A stretch of 64,000 nt of DNA from Dipteris shenzhenensis (taxonomy: Eukaryota > Polypodiophyta > Polypodiopsida > Gleicheniales). Below the pieces are notes generated by a model, which saw nothing but the letters and a program-made list of their open reading frames with translations, searched no databases and was not told the origin of the DNA. This document shows, in pieces, positions 59,101 to 64,000 of the stretch (position 1 is the stretch's first letter; each line of letters opens with the position of its first letter). The stretch is from NCBI GenBank assembly GCA_047967505.1, contig CM106538.1; one strand, given 5' to 3'. The translations under genes and the position numbers were made by a program.

Positions 59101-62100
59101 ATTTCAGGGACCAGAGCCTACAGAACCAGTATCAGAAGATCCACCAGAAGTGGATGAGCTGGAGGAAGTCCTTCAGCCAGAGCAAATTGTGTACCATACT
59201 GTACGTAAAGGCCCTCAGGGTAAGGAATTTTGCAGGTATCTTGTAAAATTCAAGAATTATACGGCATTAGATGCCAAGTGGATGGACGAAGACATGTTAT
59301 CCGATCATCCACAGCTTTTGGATGTTTACAAGGAAGCTTTTCAGTTGAGGTCAACTGAATAGAAGCCGAGGGGATGTCACCACAATGTAAATATCCTAAG
59401 TCAAAGTACAGTTGACCATTTATTCGATCATAATTAAAGAGTTTTATATGTGTTAATTACGGTCAAAGAGTTATTTTAATGGTCAAAGGATTGACTACGG
59501 TCAAAGATACTTGACTCTAGTCAAGTAAACCTGACTACGGTCAGAGAGTGTTGACTTCGGTCAACAAGACTTGGCATGCGCCAAGAGGGGTTAACCCCGG
59601 TTAACCAAGATGTGCCAACCTCGGTTGGAGAGACTTGGCTATAATTAAGGCGCCTTGACCTTGGGTCGAAGCTCATTAATTATAATCAAGAGTGTTGACT
59701 CCGGTCAATCAGAGAAAATATATATTTATTTATTTATATATATATATATATTTGTTTTGATGTGCACATGTGTTCAGTGGGGACGCCCACCGTGACTAGG
59801 ATTAGTCCACAGTGTGTTATTTGCATGCAAAGTGCTAACAATTAATGGGTACCATGGTGGTGCGCTTTTAATTAATTGTTGCAGGTACTAGGAAGGATTA
59901 TTTTTCCTAAGCGAAATGGGAGCCTGACAAGCATCTAGGAGGCGGTTCGTGTGACCGAGAGCTTTGAAGACTCCCGAATGGCCCTTAGAGGCTTGTAATA
60001 GATTTTAGTCTAGATTTTAGACAAGTGGCAGGTTGCCAATTTGAATGGGGCTTGAAGCTCTTGTAAAAAAAGGAATTCTTTTCACGTTTGGAGAGAGACT
60101 TACGAGACAGCTTGAAGCTGAACTTCTGTAATGGATTTTCTGAAATGAATAAAGACCTTCGGGGGGGTCCAGCCCGACAATTTGTCCTGGGCCCTAGTGT
60201 ATGTTCAGAGAGAGGGAGAGCCTTTGGAGCATGTAATTCCGTCGTTGACGTGAAGCTATTGCTGTTTTTCCACTCTCAGTGCTGTTTCGTCAATTACGGT
60301 TGTATCGTCAATTATCGGTTGTAAGGAGACCTAGGTGGGAGACCCACAGGTCGGCCCACCTCTGCCCATAAAGGGCCTCATAGGAGTGGGGCCACAGCAC
60401 CAAGGGGTGGCCACGCAGGGAGGCCCCCCACACAGGCCATTACAAAGCACCTCCATATGGGCTGCCACGCGGCAGTAAAAGGCCCTGGACAATAAAAGGC
60501 CCTGGACAATGGCGCCCTCCTGGGAACATCTTCCTACCCTGAGCCACCATGGGCTGCCCTCAGGTGGGGCCACCACAATGGCAGATCTGCCCTCAGCCCT
60601 ACACTAAGCTAACCTCACCGGGGGCCTGGGGGGGGGGCACATCTACAACAAATGCCCTCACTCATGACCTAACCTAACCATGTGACATCAGGAGATGCTG
60701 ACCTCCAACACTAAAAGCCTCACCTCCACTGATGGTAGTCACATTTGGGTCCAATCTTTAATCTATTCTGTGTCTATGTGTGTCCTGCTTCCTCTCTAAC
60801 TATCCTGTGTGCACTCTCTTCCCCATATTCTCTCTCACTCTTGAACTATTGCAACGTTTCTTTCTGCTACTCCCGTCAGACAAGAAGCCTCTGTTTGCTT
60901 ATGATCGGGTTCTACTCGTGGATTCGTCTAAAAGAAGTGGGATTTAAATATCAGCATGTGTTTCTCAGTATGTATTTGACGTTGTACAAGTTCAGTCACA
61001 GTCCATGCATACACTTGGTCCCCTTGGCCATCTTCAGATGTAAAAGCTCCATGCACTATGATCATAATGTAAAATAAATCGTAAAATGAGTAGTTGTGAA
61101 TGCAGAGAAGAGTTGCAAGGCTCTAATGGCCTTTACATGTTGCTTGGAGCACGGCACCTAGCGATCTAGACTCTTGTGGGTGTGTACAATCCAATCCAAG
61201 TATCTGTCTCCAAGTCACTCCTGGACCTAAAGTGAACATTGCAGTCTTGTAGTCTGATTGCAAAATGTCCAAAGAGGACGACACTATCCTTACGGATAGA
61301 GTATAGAAGGATGGACGGCTTGACTAGTTATGCTGTGACTGTCATCTTTGCAGGATTTAGAAACAAAGGGCTCTTAGTTAGCACACATCCTTGGCTGGTC
61401 GACCTTTAACATAGATCCCCTTATTTTTCAATGGAGGGCTTATCACAGTGCCTTATTCCAAGTACTGGAGAAGCCTGTGGGCAGATTACCAGTGTGCAAA
61501 CTCACTGCAAAACCTTGGAATCATATTAGGGGGGTATCGCTATCAAATTGCTTCTCTGTGAGAACCCCACAACACTCGTATACTCTTGCATGCTGGTGTA
61601 TAGTTCCCCAACTTTTCATAGAGGTCAGCTGTGGACGGGAGCCTAAGCTCAAAATATATTAAACAACCTGGGCAAGGGTTTCTTCCTGAGTGTATGAGCA
61701 ATCTTTCGCTATTGACCCTGCTGCGAAAGGAAAAAAATGTTAGTGTCTAGATTAGCAATAACTTAACGGCCTTGCTGGTGAGATTTGCAGGATATGTTTC
61801 TGATCCATACAAGGCCCTGAACAATCTGCAAATGCATTTCATGGTCTTATGCAATTTATGTAGTTGTAAGCCAGGTGAGAACAGAAGGTAGAAAGTAACC
61901 AAAGTTCTGCCGTGCTTTGGAATTTTAAGTCAAGGTAATCGATCTTGCATATACAGAGATGACTTGAGAATGTTCATGTTAGCATCCTTAGTTGCAGGTG
62001 AATAGTGCAAAATAGTAGACAATTGTATGTTATGCAGATGAGGGTTGTTAGATGAGCTCCATAGTCTATATCCATGCTGCTGTGTCTGGATAAAAATTTC

Positions 62101-62547
62101 TGGCTTTTTTCATAAATGAATGAAATTTGCATAGAATTGAATATGAAAGTCTAAACTAAAGTTGCCAATGACATTGATGAATTCGTAAATCATAATGCAG
62201 ATATCAGGCAAGGTTGCAGGCAAATCTTATGTACTTGGCCGCCATTGCTGACTCACAGCCTCAACCACCACCTGTCCAGGTTTTCTGCCGGTGTTGTGGT
62301 TGCTTGTTTTGACTGTTTATTTTGTCAAACAGTTTAACATTTAGCGCGTAAAACTTTGCAAGTGTATTAATGGTTCAAATCATGTGTCTTTGTCATCTCG
62401 CAGGTTCCTCAAGCTGCAGTTATGCAGCCTGGACTGCATTATATGGCTCATCAGCAAGCTCAGCAGCAAATGGCACAGCAGTCCCTTATGGCTGCAAGAA
62501 ATCCCCTTCAATACACACAACAGTCACTTTCATCACTGCATCACGCT

Positions 62548-62579
<32 letters not shown>

Positions 62580-62934
62580 GCAACATCAGCATCATCATCA
62601 CCATCAGCAGGCCATGTCAGCACAGCATGGAATGAACTCAGGTGGAAACAATAGCCTGACTGGTCTCCCTTCTGAGTCAGGCATGGGAGGAAATAATACC
62701 CTTAGTTCTTCAAGTTTCCCAGACTTTGGCCGTGGTGGAAACACGGGAGATGGCTTGCAGGTAAGCAGGGGTTTAGGTGGGGAGATGCGAGGAGGAAATA
62801 AGTTGGATGTAGGGTTAGCTGCAGATGCTGCTCATGGTACTTCTGGAGGTGCAAATGGAGGTGGTGGAGCAGGACATACCTCAGATGAGCCAGAGACATC
62901 ATATCTGAAGGGCTCGGAAGAAGAGGGGAACTGA
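32146..62934 (+). CDS. GIF: GRF-interacting factor (ANGUSTIFOLIA3 / SSXT family), four exons
   Basis: Transcriptional co-activator that partners GROWTH-REGULATING FACTORs and recruits SWI/SNF remodelling in the nucleus to promote organ cell proliferation. Exons: 32146-32220, 38068-38144, 62201-62279, 62404-62934. All three introns are GT-AG, with phases 0, 2 and 0. The 762 coding bases give 253 residues. The SNH domain (about 13-70) is complete across exons 1-3: [50 protein letters not shown]. The rest is Gln/His-rich (12 consecutive Gln at 126-137, then His-rich), a [11 protein letters not shown] block, SFPDFGRGG, a Gly-rich tail and the acidic end [10 protein letters not shown], all typical of plant GIF proteins. 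The ATG at 32146 gives the family start MQQH. Introns of 5847, 24056 and 124 bases; the first two are filled by mobile elements. No frame lesion is seen. Splicing over 24 kb is inferred, not shown. Confidence 0.93.
34503..34988 (-). repeat. 3' LTR of the intron-1 element, truncated
   Basis: Aligns with the 5' LTR from TGTCATGA to about the CCCTCGT motif and then diverges abruptly near 34503. Confidence 0.78.
35532..36627 (-). pseudogene. Decayed gag with one zinc knuckle
   Basis: The N-terminal part (36627-36283) runs into a second segment in which [20 protein letters not shown], a basic stretch and the CCHC-like knuckle [17 protein letters not shown] (about 35766-35716) are readable. The two parts are separated by stops or frame changes around 36060-36280. 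The frame ends at 35532 with no protease motif. It resembles the capsid/nucleocapsid region of plant Ty3-gypsy elements. Confidence 0.7.
36554..37113 (-). repeat. 5' LTR of the intron-1 element
   Basis: About 560 bases, TGTCATGA to TCTTCACA in the minus sense, ending next to the primer-binding site. Confidence 0.8.
37118..37550 (-). pseudogene. Retroelement leader and gag start remnant
   Basis: In the minus sense an LTR-like end CTGCCTGCTACA is followed by TTATTATCAGAGC, a damaged version of the TGGTATCAGAGC primer site (about 37479-37465). A short coding-like stretch rich in Gln/Met follows (37374-37144). It is probably the 5' end of another antisense element that the 34.5-37.1 kb element interrupted. 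Confidence 0.45.
39352..39845 (+). repeat. Partial GC-rich LTR-like segment
   Basis: Begins TGTTGGAATTGTCACCTCCC and has a promoter-like CTTATATAGGG near 39730. It resembles the reverse complement of about 51360-51953: both have TCACCTCCCCA, AGCCCCC, GGCTGCCACAT.GGCAGCAC and GGCGTGAT.ACATCAGCA in the same order. It ends in repeats of GGTCGG / GACCAG. It is joined directly to the LTR of the following element. Confidence 0.6.
40836..42392 (+). pseudogene. Gag of the TR-GAG-like element, one frame with seven stops
   Basis: From ATG 40836 to the stop at 42390 a single frame (518 codons) reads as gag: an acidic/Gln-rich N-terminus, a Gly/Met/Gln-rich middle, a retrotransposon gag core ([43 protein letters not shown]), a basic stretch and a zinc knuckle. 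The knuckle reads [14 protein letters not shown], so the second Cys is replaced by Phe. There are no frameshifts. Seven stops interrupt it: TAG at 40881, 41178, 41694 and 42006, TGA at 40917 and 41124, TAA at 42018. The product would be a structural capsid protein; this copy is dead. Confidence 0.8.
42551..42732. repeat. Five degenerate ~37-base tandem repeats
   Basis: Repeated TTTTTGTCATGAGGTTTT..CAAAA..GA.TGCTAT units between gag and the 3' LTR of the gag-only element. Confidence 0.8.
42967..43140. repeat. Duplicated segment before the 3' LTR
   Basis: CATGATGTACCACT followed by G.GATGGCCATA occurs at about 42969-43010 and again at 43090-43132, inside the non-coding part of the gag-only element. 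Confidence 0.7.
44739..46915. other. Repeated non-coding DNA
   Basis: A segment of about 150-170 bases occurs twice (44980-45130 and 46732-46905): GATGACGACATAAGTGTTGC, AAGTATGTCTTCCT, TTACCTCTTTTTTCTT and TGTGTAGA. The second copy runs into the copia fragment. No gene is recognised; minus-strand open frames at 45495-45815 and 46356-46598 have no motif. Confidence 0.5.
46916..47248 (+). pseudogene. Ty1-copia gag end and protease start fragment
   Basis: An Arg/Gly-rich stretch ([17 protein letters not shown]) leads, across a frameshift near 47015, into [14 protein letters not shown], the second half of a CCHC knuckle whose first cysteines are damaged. Then [16 protein letters not shown], the copia protease active site, ends at a TAG (47246). 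The remainder of the element is missing; antisense LTR sequence starts about 50 bases further on. Confidence 0.78.
47302..47502 (-). repeat. Partial LTR copy (left)
   Basis: About 200 bases matching 52052-52216 (GAGAAGTGCA, GAGCTGAACAG, GGGGAAAACCTCT, CTCATATAGGCACCAAAATG, GTGAGGGAAGGGGGGCCTA), with a short insertion relative to it. The match ends exactly where the hAT coding sequence begins. Confidence 0.75.
47509..50339 (-). pseudogene. hAT-superfamily transposase with BED zinc finger, decayed
   Basis: DNA transposase of the hAT class. Exon 1 (50339-49428) starts [14 protein letters not shown]. It has a BED-type finger ([21 protein letters not shown]), a Ser-rich linker, and the DUF659 region ([21 protein letters not shown]). 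A GTAAGT donor at 49427 and CAG acceptor at 49020 give a 408-base phase-0 intron. Exon 2 (49019-48580) carries [35 protein letters not shown] and [13 protein letters not shown]. Exon 3 starts at 48480 ([13 protein letters not shown]). Further on come [16 protein letters not shown] (about 48080) and the C-terminal dimerisation block [20 protein letters not shown], ending HTKKRHR at TAA 47511-47509. An in-frame TAA (after ERDY in exon 2) and further breaks show loss of function. Terminal inverted repeats were not identified. Confidence 0.85.
50340..51239. other. Upstream part of the hAT insertion and flanking DNA
   Basis: Contains a short repeated GGTCGTTGATGGCGTCA (two copies near 50524 and 50561) and AT-rich DNA; no gene. 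Small minus-strand open frames here are compositional. Confidence 0.35.
51240..51953 (-). repeat. GC-rich LTR-like segment, minus orientation
   Basis: In the minus sense it begins TGTTGGGTTAGGGTTGGTCA and continues CCTCCCCACTTGTGAGCC. It is the counterpart of the plus-strand segment at 39352-39845. It lies about 98 bases past a primer-binding-site-like sequence. Minus-strand open frames in it (51437-51850) have no domain. Confidence 0.5.
52029..52051 (-). other. Primer-binding-site-like sequence next to an LTR
   Basis: The minus strand reads GGGTATCAGAGCCACAG directly after an LTR end TTCTCACA, i.e. the initiator-Met primer site with its first base changed. It marks the 5' LTR (52052 upwards) of an older antisense retroelement. 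Confidence 0.6.
52052..52446 (-). repeat. LTR split by the gypsy insertion, left part
   Basis: GC-rich LTR in minus orientation ending TTCTCACA at 52052. It is cut at 52446 by the chromovirus, and its continuation resumes at 60329. The AGGAG at its break is the gypsy target duplication. Confidence 0.65.
52442..52446. other. Target-site duplication of the gypsy element, left
   Basis: AGGAG, identical to 60324-60328 after the right LTR. Confidence 0.92.
52471..52781 (+). promoter_or_regulatory. W-box cluster formed by eight consecutive inverted repeats (5' LTR)
   Basis: Thirteen W-box cores (TTGAC[CT] on either strand) lie in about 310 bases upstream of the TATA-rich stretch. From 52563 on, most are arms of short inverted repeats with 4-base centres: TTGAC-TACG-GTCAA (52563-52576), ACTTGAC-TCTA-GTCAAGT (52581-52598), CTGAC-TACG-GTCAG (52603-52616), TGTTGAC-TTCG-GTCAACA (52621-52638), CTTGGC-ATGC-GCCAAG (52642-52657), GGTTAAC-CCCG-GTTAACC (52661-52678), CCAAC-CTCG-GTTGG (52687-52700) and TTGAC-TCCG-GTCAA (52767-52780). 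In other plants W-boxes bind WRKY factors in stress responses. Regulation of this LTR by WRKYs is inference. Confidence 0.8.
53220..53225 (+). terminator. Candidate polyadenylation signal in the LTR
   Basis: AATAAA downstream of the TATA-rich region in the 5' LTR, with an equivalent in the 3' LTR near 60148. Position is suitable for R-region polyadenylation. Confidence 0.5.
53405..53416 (+). other. Primer-binding site of the gypsy element
   Basis: TGGTATCAGAGC, complementary to plant initiator Met-tRNA, one base after the 5' LTR. Confidence 0.93.
53417..54697 (+). other. Gypsy untranslated leader with ACGTGGC array
   Basis: About 1.3 kb without a convincing gene. At 53961-54123 there are six ACGTGGC and two ACGTGT motifs (G-box/ABRE-type cores). 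At about 54140-54330 repeated CCAGAC/GTCTGG units can form hairpins, followed by an A-rich run near 54338. The 202-residue minus-strand frame 53594-54202 is judged an artefact of these repeats. Confidence 0.65.
54698..55894 (+). CDS. Gypsy gag, ending at a TAG inside the zinc knuckle
   Basis: 398 residues. It forms the capsid of the element. The N-terminal part includes an Arg/Ser-rich tract (about 74-140; [20 protein letters not shown] followed by poly-Ser) resembling SR-type domains. Next is a retrotransposon gag core ([67 protein letters not shown]), a Lys-rich linker, and [12 protein letters not shown] followed by TAG. The next codon is the final Cys of the CCHC knuckle, so the stop (55892-55894) falls inside the motif. 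The same frame continues into pol without a shift. The ATG at 54698 is the first in-frame Met with a sensible gag start. Readthrough or a C-to-T mutation of CAG are the two readings; mutation seems likelier. Confidence 0.88.
   Translation: MDQSPIQWDSQDRDVHPRQRNVPQTQQEFEQMVRTRIQELENLKRDPRAQHLFPLEAMPNPVYDVPMPEAHSRVQSERERSHRSHRRRSHSKKRSRRHHRSPSPSPSTSSSTSVSSSSLSDKPSRKRRKHEKSGKRKSSKATREFKEGGKSVKFMTYNGQYGHTDKALQFIRQFDAAFGTEKFSESSKLRMVSLHLTATASAWWSALTTDGSAPRKWKGFKKAFYEQFMPKQFRDHVLQDWDSLHMDAGDTVDGYNQKFWDAYLQVAPFKKISKGTQMRKYRAGLTPRIQAVVNALGAKNIQDLMHSASVASLVPLQDPSTVPSLHAGRADKKKTDFQKSEKKESPKAEKKGFQPQKPRGTQFSKTYKGKSLFTPEQIAEFRRDGKCFMCGKEGHVAA
55895..59362 (+). CDS. Gypsy pol: protease, RT, RNase H, integrase, chromodomain
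   Basis: Open from the gag stop to TAG 59360, in the gag frame; the first Met is at 55961 (1133 residues from there; positions count from it). Aspartic protease [11 protein letters not shown] (Asp37). RT with [49 protein letters not shown] and catalytic FFDDILVFS (about 377; usually YLDD or FLDD). RNase H with [23 protein letters not shown] and KTDHQSLKY. Integrase with the HHCC domain (H...H, CLTCQK; about 705-745) and the DDE core ([26 protein letters not shown]; about 776, 837, 873). A GPF/Y module ([12 protein letters not shown]) and a chromodomain-like tail (about 1068-1125; [24 protein letters not shown]) follow. It catalyses cDNA synthesis and integration. It looks intact except that it can be made only by passing the upstream TAG. 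Confidence 0.94.
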   Translation, partial: CPEKPSSSKGKEAEKPRGPQKPMAGGIPDILGHALNPEERELLLSWGKVRDQQALILFDPGATDNFISEDLALRLGIKTEELGRALDADQMFCGNPVPVTPLIGKLRLHVQSYVDQEDFFISPLKHYDVVLGMPWFHRKAVKLTLPERVLEFVHRGKNQRVIARNKGDTIPIVSDVSCGKAIKSAISAYMVFVKEKENDMHAEMNDADKNKFQFLVNFKNCFSDVLPGELPPERPEDHQIELMPGSEPPNRPPYRVSATQREEIMAQVQDLLSKGLIQPSSSPFCSPVLLVQKKDGSFRMCVDYRALNKMTIKNRFPIPRIDDVLDQLNGASVFSRIDLKSGYHQVRIQPQDVHKTAFRTTFGLYEYLVMPFGLTNAPATFNRIMDRIFRKYRHFTGTFFDDILVFSKTEEEHREHLAIVFQELRNHQLYANSKKSEFFLEEIHYLGHIISKNGIQMDPAKIRAIQEWPELKTVHEVRSFLGLCSYYRRFIRHFADIAAPLHDLTKKNAAFTWGLSLKKAFNTLKEKLTTEPILVVPDLYQSFDVDCDACGECVGAALHQNGHVVAYESRRLRDAERYLGIYEKELLAVIHAIHTWKHYLLGADFTVKTDHQSLKYFLTQTKLSEKHMKWANMLSMYHFQIVHTLGIRNRVADALSRRPQVNNVTIAYHQDLEGMREQYAHDSDFGEILQQMQEGQSTSHYSLKDGYLMKDDCLCITQEMRKKILGECHAPPYAGHRGITATTLALERYFFWPGMRKDIHQFVTECLTCQKMKYDRQKAPGLLMPLPVPQAPWENITMDFIFDLPRSKSGNDGIWTIIDRFSKQAHFIPVRKTIKADHMAKLFMAQIFKHHGMPKSIVSDRDPRMTSLFWRALFDNMGTNLNFSSSFHPQTDGQSEVANSTILDMLKCYVGDQSSDWEKYLPLVEFAYNNTVHSSTGKAPFEVIYGKAILPPILRTKDEIFAADQFVRDLQTAYSQVRTAIERSQEKHKKAADKHRRQLDLKEGDWILLRFEKARLRKFKGKQKVYAKLSPRYYGPFRVTERINEVAYRLALPEHWRIHNAFHVSLLKKFQGPEPTEPVSEDPPEVDELEEVLQPEQIVYHTVRKGPQGKEFCRYLVKFKNYTALDAKWMDEDMLSDHPQLLDVYKEAFQLRSTE
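59361..59374 (+). other. Polypurine tract of the gypsy element
   Basis: AGAAGCCGAGGGGA immediately before the 3' LTR, the expected plus-strand primer. Confidence 0.85.
59375..60323 (+). repeat. 3' LTR of the gypsy element
   Basis: 949 bases. It carries the same inverted-repeat/W-box array at 59491-59708 and lacks an 8-base GTGAGGGA-type duplication present in the 5' LTR near 53289. Confidence 0.95.
60324..60328. other. Target-site duplication of the gypsy element, right
   Basis: AGGAG, matching 52442-52446. Confidence 0.92.
60329..60715 (-). repeat. LTR split by the gypsy insertion, right part
   Basis: GC-rich continuation of the antisense LTR at 52052-52446. In the minus sense a plausible start TGTTGGAGGTCAGC lies at about 60712. 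It contains a 17-18-base direct repeat TAAAAGGCCCTGGACAA (about 60476 and 60493). The exact outer border is uncertain. Confidence 0.5.
60716..62200 (+). other. Last part of GIF intron 2
   Basis: About 1.5 kb of unremarkable sequence without a recognisable element or gene, ending in the AATGCAG acceptor of exon 3. Confidence 0.5.
62548..62625 (+). repeat. CAG/CAA and CAT repeat inside GIF exon 4
   Basis: Twelve Gln codons (mixed CAG and CAA) followed by CAT/CAC-rich codons encode the Gln- and His-rich tract. Mixed codons imply that selection or interruption limits slippage. Confidence 0.9.
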
Positions 62935-64000
62935 TTAGATCTAGTCATTGCACATTTGTGAACTTCCTTTCTGTCAATCCTAGTATGGTTGAGGTTGAAG
63001 TTTGTGCAGATGCAGGCAACTTTGTTCTTGCTGTGTAGTGCGTTATGCACTCGGACTATAAAACTGGTTCTCTGGAGTGTAGTTTTAAGTACTTTCATGC
63101 TGGAGTGTCCTTGATTTAGATTTGGTGTTGCAGGATGTCTTGAGTTTAGAAAAGACCGCATGTACGTGATTATATTCAAATATGGAGGAATTTTATTGAA
63201 ATGTAGTGCTTGATTTTGACAATACATATCTAAGTTACCCTTGCATGCATTATTGCCTAATTGTACCATTTTCCTACTGCCATGTGACTGAACATTCTTT
63301 TGTCTCTCTTTATACTTTTGCATGCCCTACACGAATCGGTCTACGCGTATCCAAGGCTTCTCTCTTATATAGCGGTTCAATGCCTTCATCATGCCACTCC
63401 TTCAGAATCGATAGATGAAGAACAAGCATATGATGTTGCTTTCAAGGTTTTGTCATGATGTTACTCCTCATTTGATAAAGGGTAAGAATATGTTATTAAC
63501 ACTTTGAATCTGCTTTGTTACGGATCTAGGACATGAAAGAGTTTACACGGACTGGGTTAAAGTAGGAACAGACCCGTTGTAATGTTTAGGCACAGTCATA
63601 GTGTTACCTTGTGTGAGGGAAGTAAAGGTCTTGCTGATTTCTTTGGCAGTACCTTGGTTTTATAATCACACGGAGTTGTGGAGACTAGGCCATCGATTGT
63701 TTTTTCATGTCTAGTGATCCAACCCCATTGTGAAGGCCTCGTTAGATAATGGCAACCGTGTGGCGTGCATGTTTGACCTACCATTGGTGAATGATGGTCC
63801 TTTGAACATGCTTCTAAAATAGGAGAGAACATCATATTCAATATCAGATTAGGAAATGGAATAAAAGCTGATTCACTGGAAAGCATCATAGGGCATGAGA
63901 TGTACTCATGGTTGGACACAACGGCTTTAGATGGCCAAATGAAATCAAGGTTTTCCAATGATTCATGGCTGAAATGCTATAGGAATTTATGGCATGGATG
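62935..64000 (+). other. GIF 3' untranslated region and downstream flank
   Basis: No second gene is recognised. The 120-residue minus-strand frame at 63596-63958 and the minus frame 62832-63323 (partly antisense to GIF exon 4) have no known domain. Confidence 0.4.

Larger units (their letters stand above)
52447..60323 (+). mobile_element. Young, nearly intact Ty3-gypsy chromovirus
   Basis: A 7.9-kb element with LTRs at 52447-53403 and 59375-60323, AGGAG target duplication, TGGTATCAGAGC primer-binding site at 53405-53416 and polypurine tract AGAAGCCGAGGGGA just before the 3' LTR. Gag and pol occupy one frame, with RT and RNase H before integrase and a chromodomain-like end, as in plant chromoviruses. 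The LTRs differ by only about half a dozen substitutions and a few short indels, so insertion is recent. It lies in the sense direction of GIF, nested in an older LTR. The only coding lesion seen is one TAG between gag and pol. Confidence 0.96.
38145..62200 (+). other. GIF intron 2 (24.1 kb), filled with mobile elements
   Basis: Runs from GTAAGTGATT to AATGCAG. It contains, in order: a (TG)n tract at 38233-38253 and about 1 kb of unremarkable DNA, LTR-like DNA at 39.35 kb, a gag-only LTR element to 44.74 kb, repeated DNA and a copia fragment to 47.25 kb, a hAT transposase on the minus strand, GC-rich LTR pieces, a Ty3-gypsy element at 52.45-60.32 kb, and about 1.5 kb of single-copy-looking intron before exon 3. 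Confidence 0.88.

Overview
The window is nuclear DNA of a land plant with a large, transposon-rich genome. It holds two host genes with plant-type spliced structures, and almost everything else is LTR retrotransposon, DNA-transposon debris or simple repeats. A remnant resembling DUF7869-type proteins and the bulk of decayed retroelements would suit a fern or another early-diverging vascular plant, but that is a weak inference; nothing here fixes the species.

Region by region. About 1.5-3.3 kb (+): a complete three-exon cinnamate 4-hydroxylase gene (CYP73A), with a TATA box about 120 bases before the ATG. 3.3-17 kb: gene-poor. It has a truncated Ty1-copia protease/integrase fragment on the minus strand (4.9-5.8 kb), a long purine-rich stretch that switches to pyrimidine-rich next to an alternating CA/GC tract (10.9 kb), a decayed DUF7869-like pseudogene (12.65-13.35 kb) and a decayed copia protease/integrase on the plus strand (16.3-16.9 kb). 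17.26-23.44 kb: a structurally complete Ty1-copia element on the minus strand with LTRs, a GAAAG target duplication and a primer-binding site. Its reading frame is broken by two frameshifts and five TAG stops. 23.4-31 kb: gene-poor, with short tandem repeats.

32.15-62.93 kb (+): one gene for a GRF-interacting factor (GIF / ANGUSTIFOLIA3, SSXT/SNH family), found by joining four small exons. Its 762 coding bases are spread over 30.8 kb because intron 1 (5.8 kb) and intron 2 (24.1 kb) are full of mobile DNA. Intron 1 carries an antisense gag-only LTR element. Intron 2 carries a gag-only (TR-GAG-like) LTR element, a copia fragment, a spliced but decayed hAT transposase, GC-rich LTR pieces and a young, nearly intact Ty3-gypsy chromovirus (52.45-60.32 kb, target duplication AGGAG) nested inside an older LTR.

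The most unusual signals are: (1) the transposon-swollen GIF gene; (2) in each gypsy LTR, a run of eight consecutive tetraloop-type inverted repeats that also forms a dense cluster of WRKY W-box cores; and (3) a stop-codon pattern across three retroelements in which almost every nonsense codon can be explained by C-to-T change at CAG or CGA, as expected from decay of methylated cytosines.
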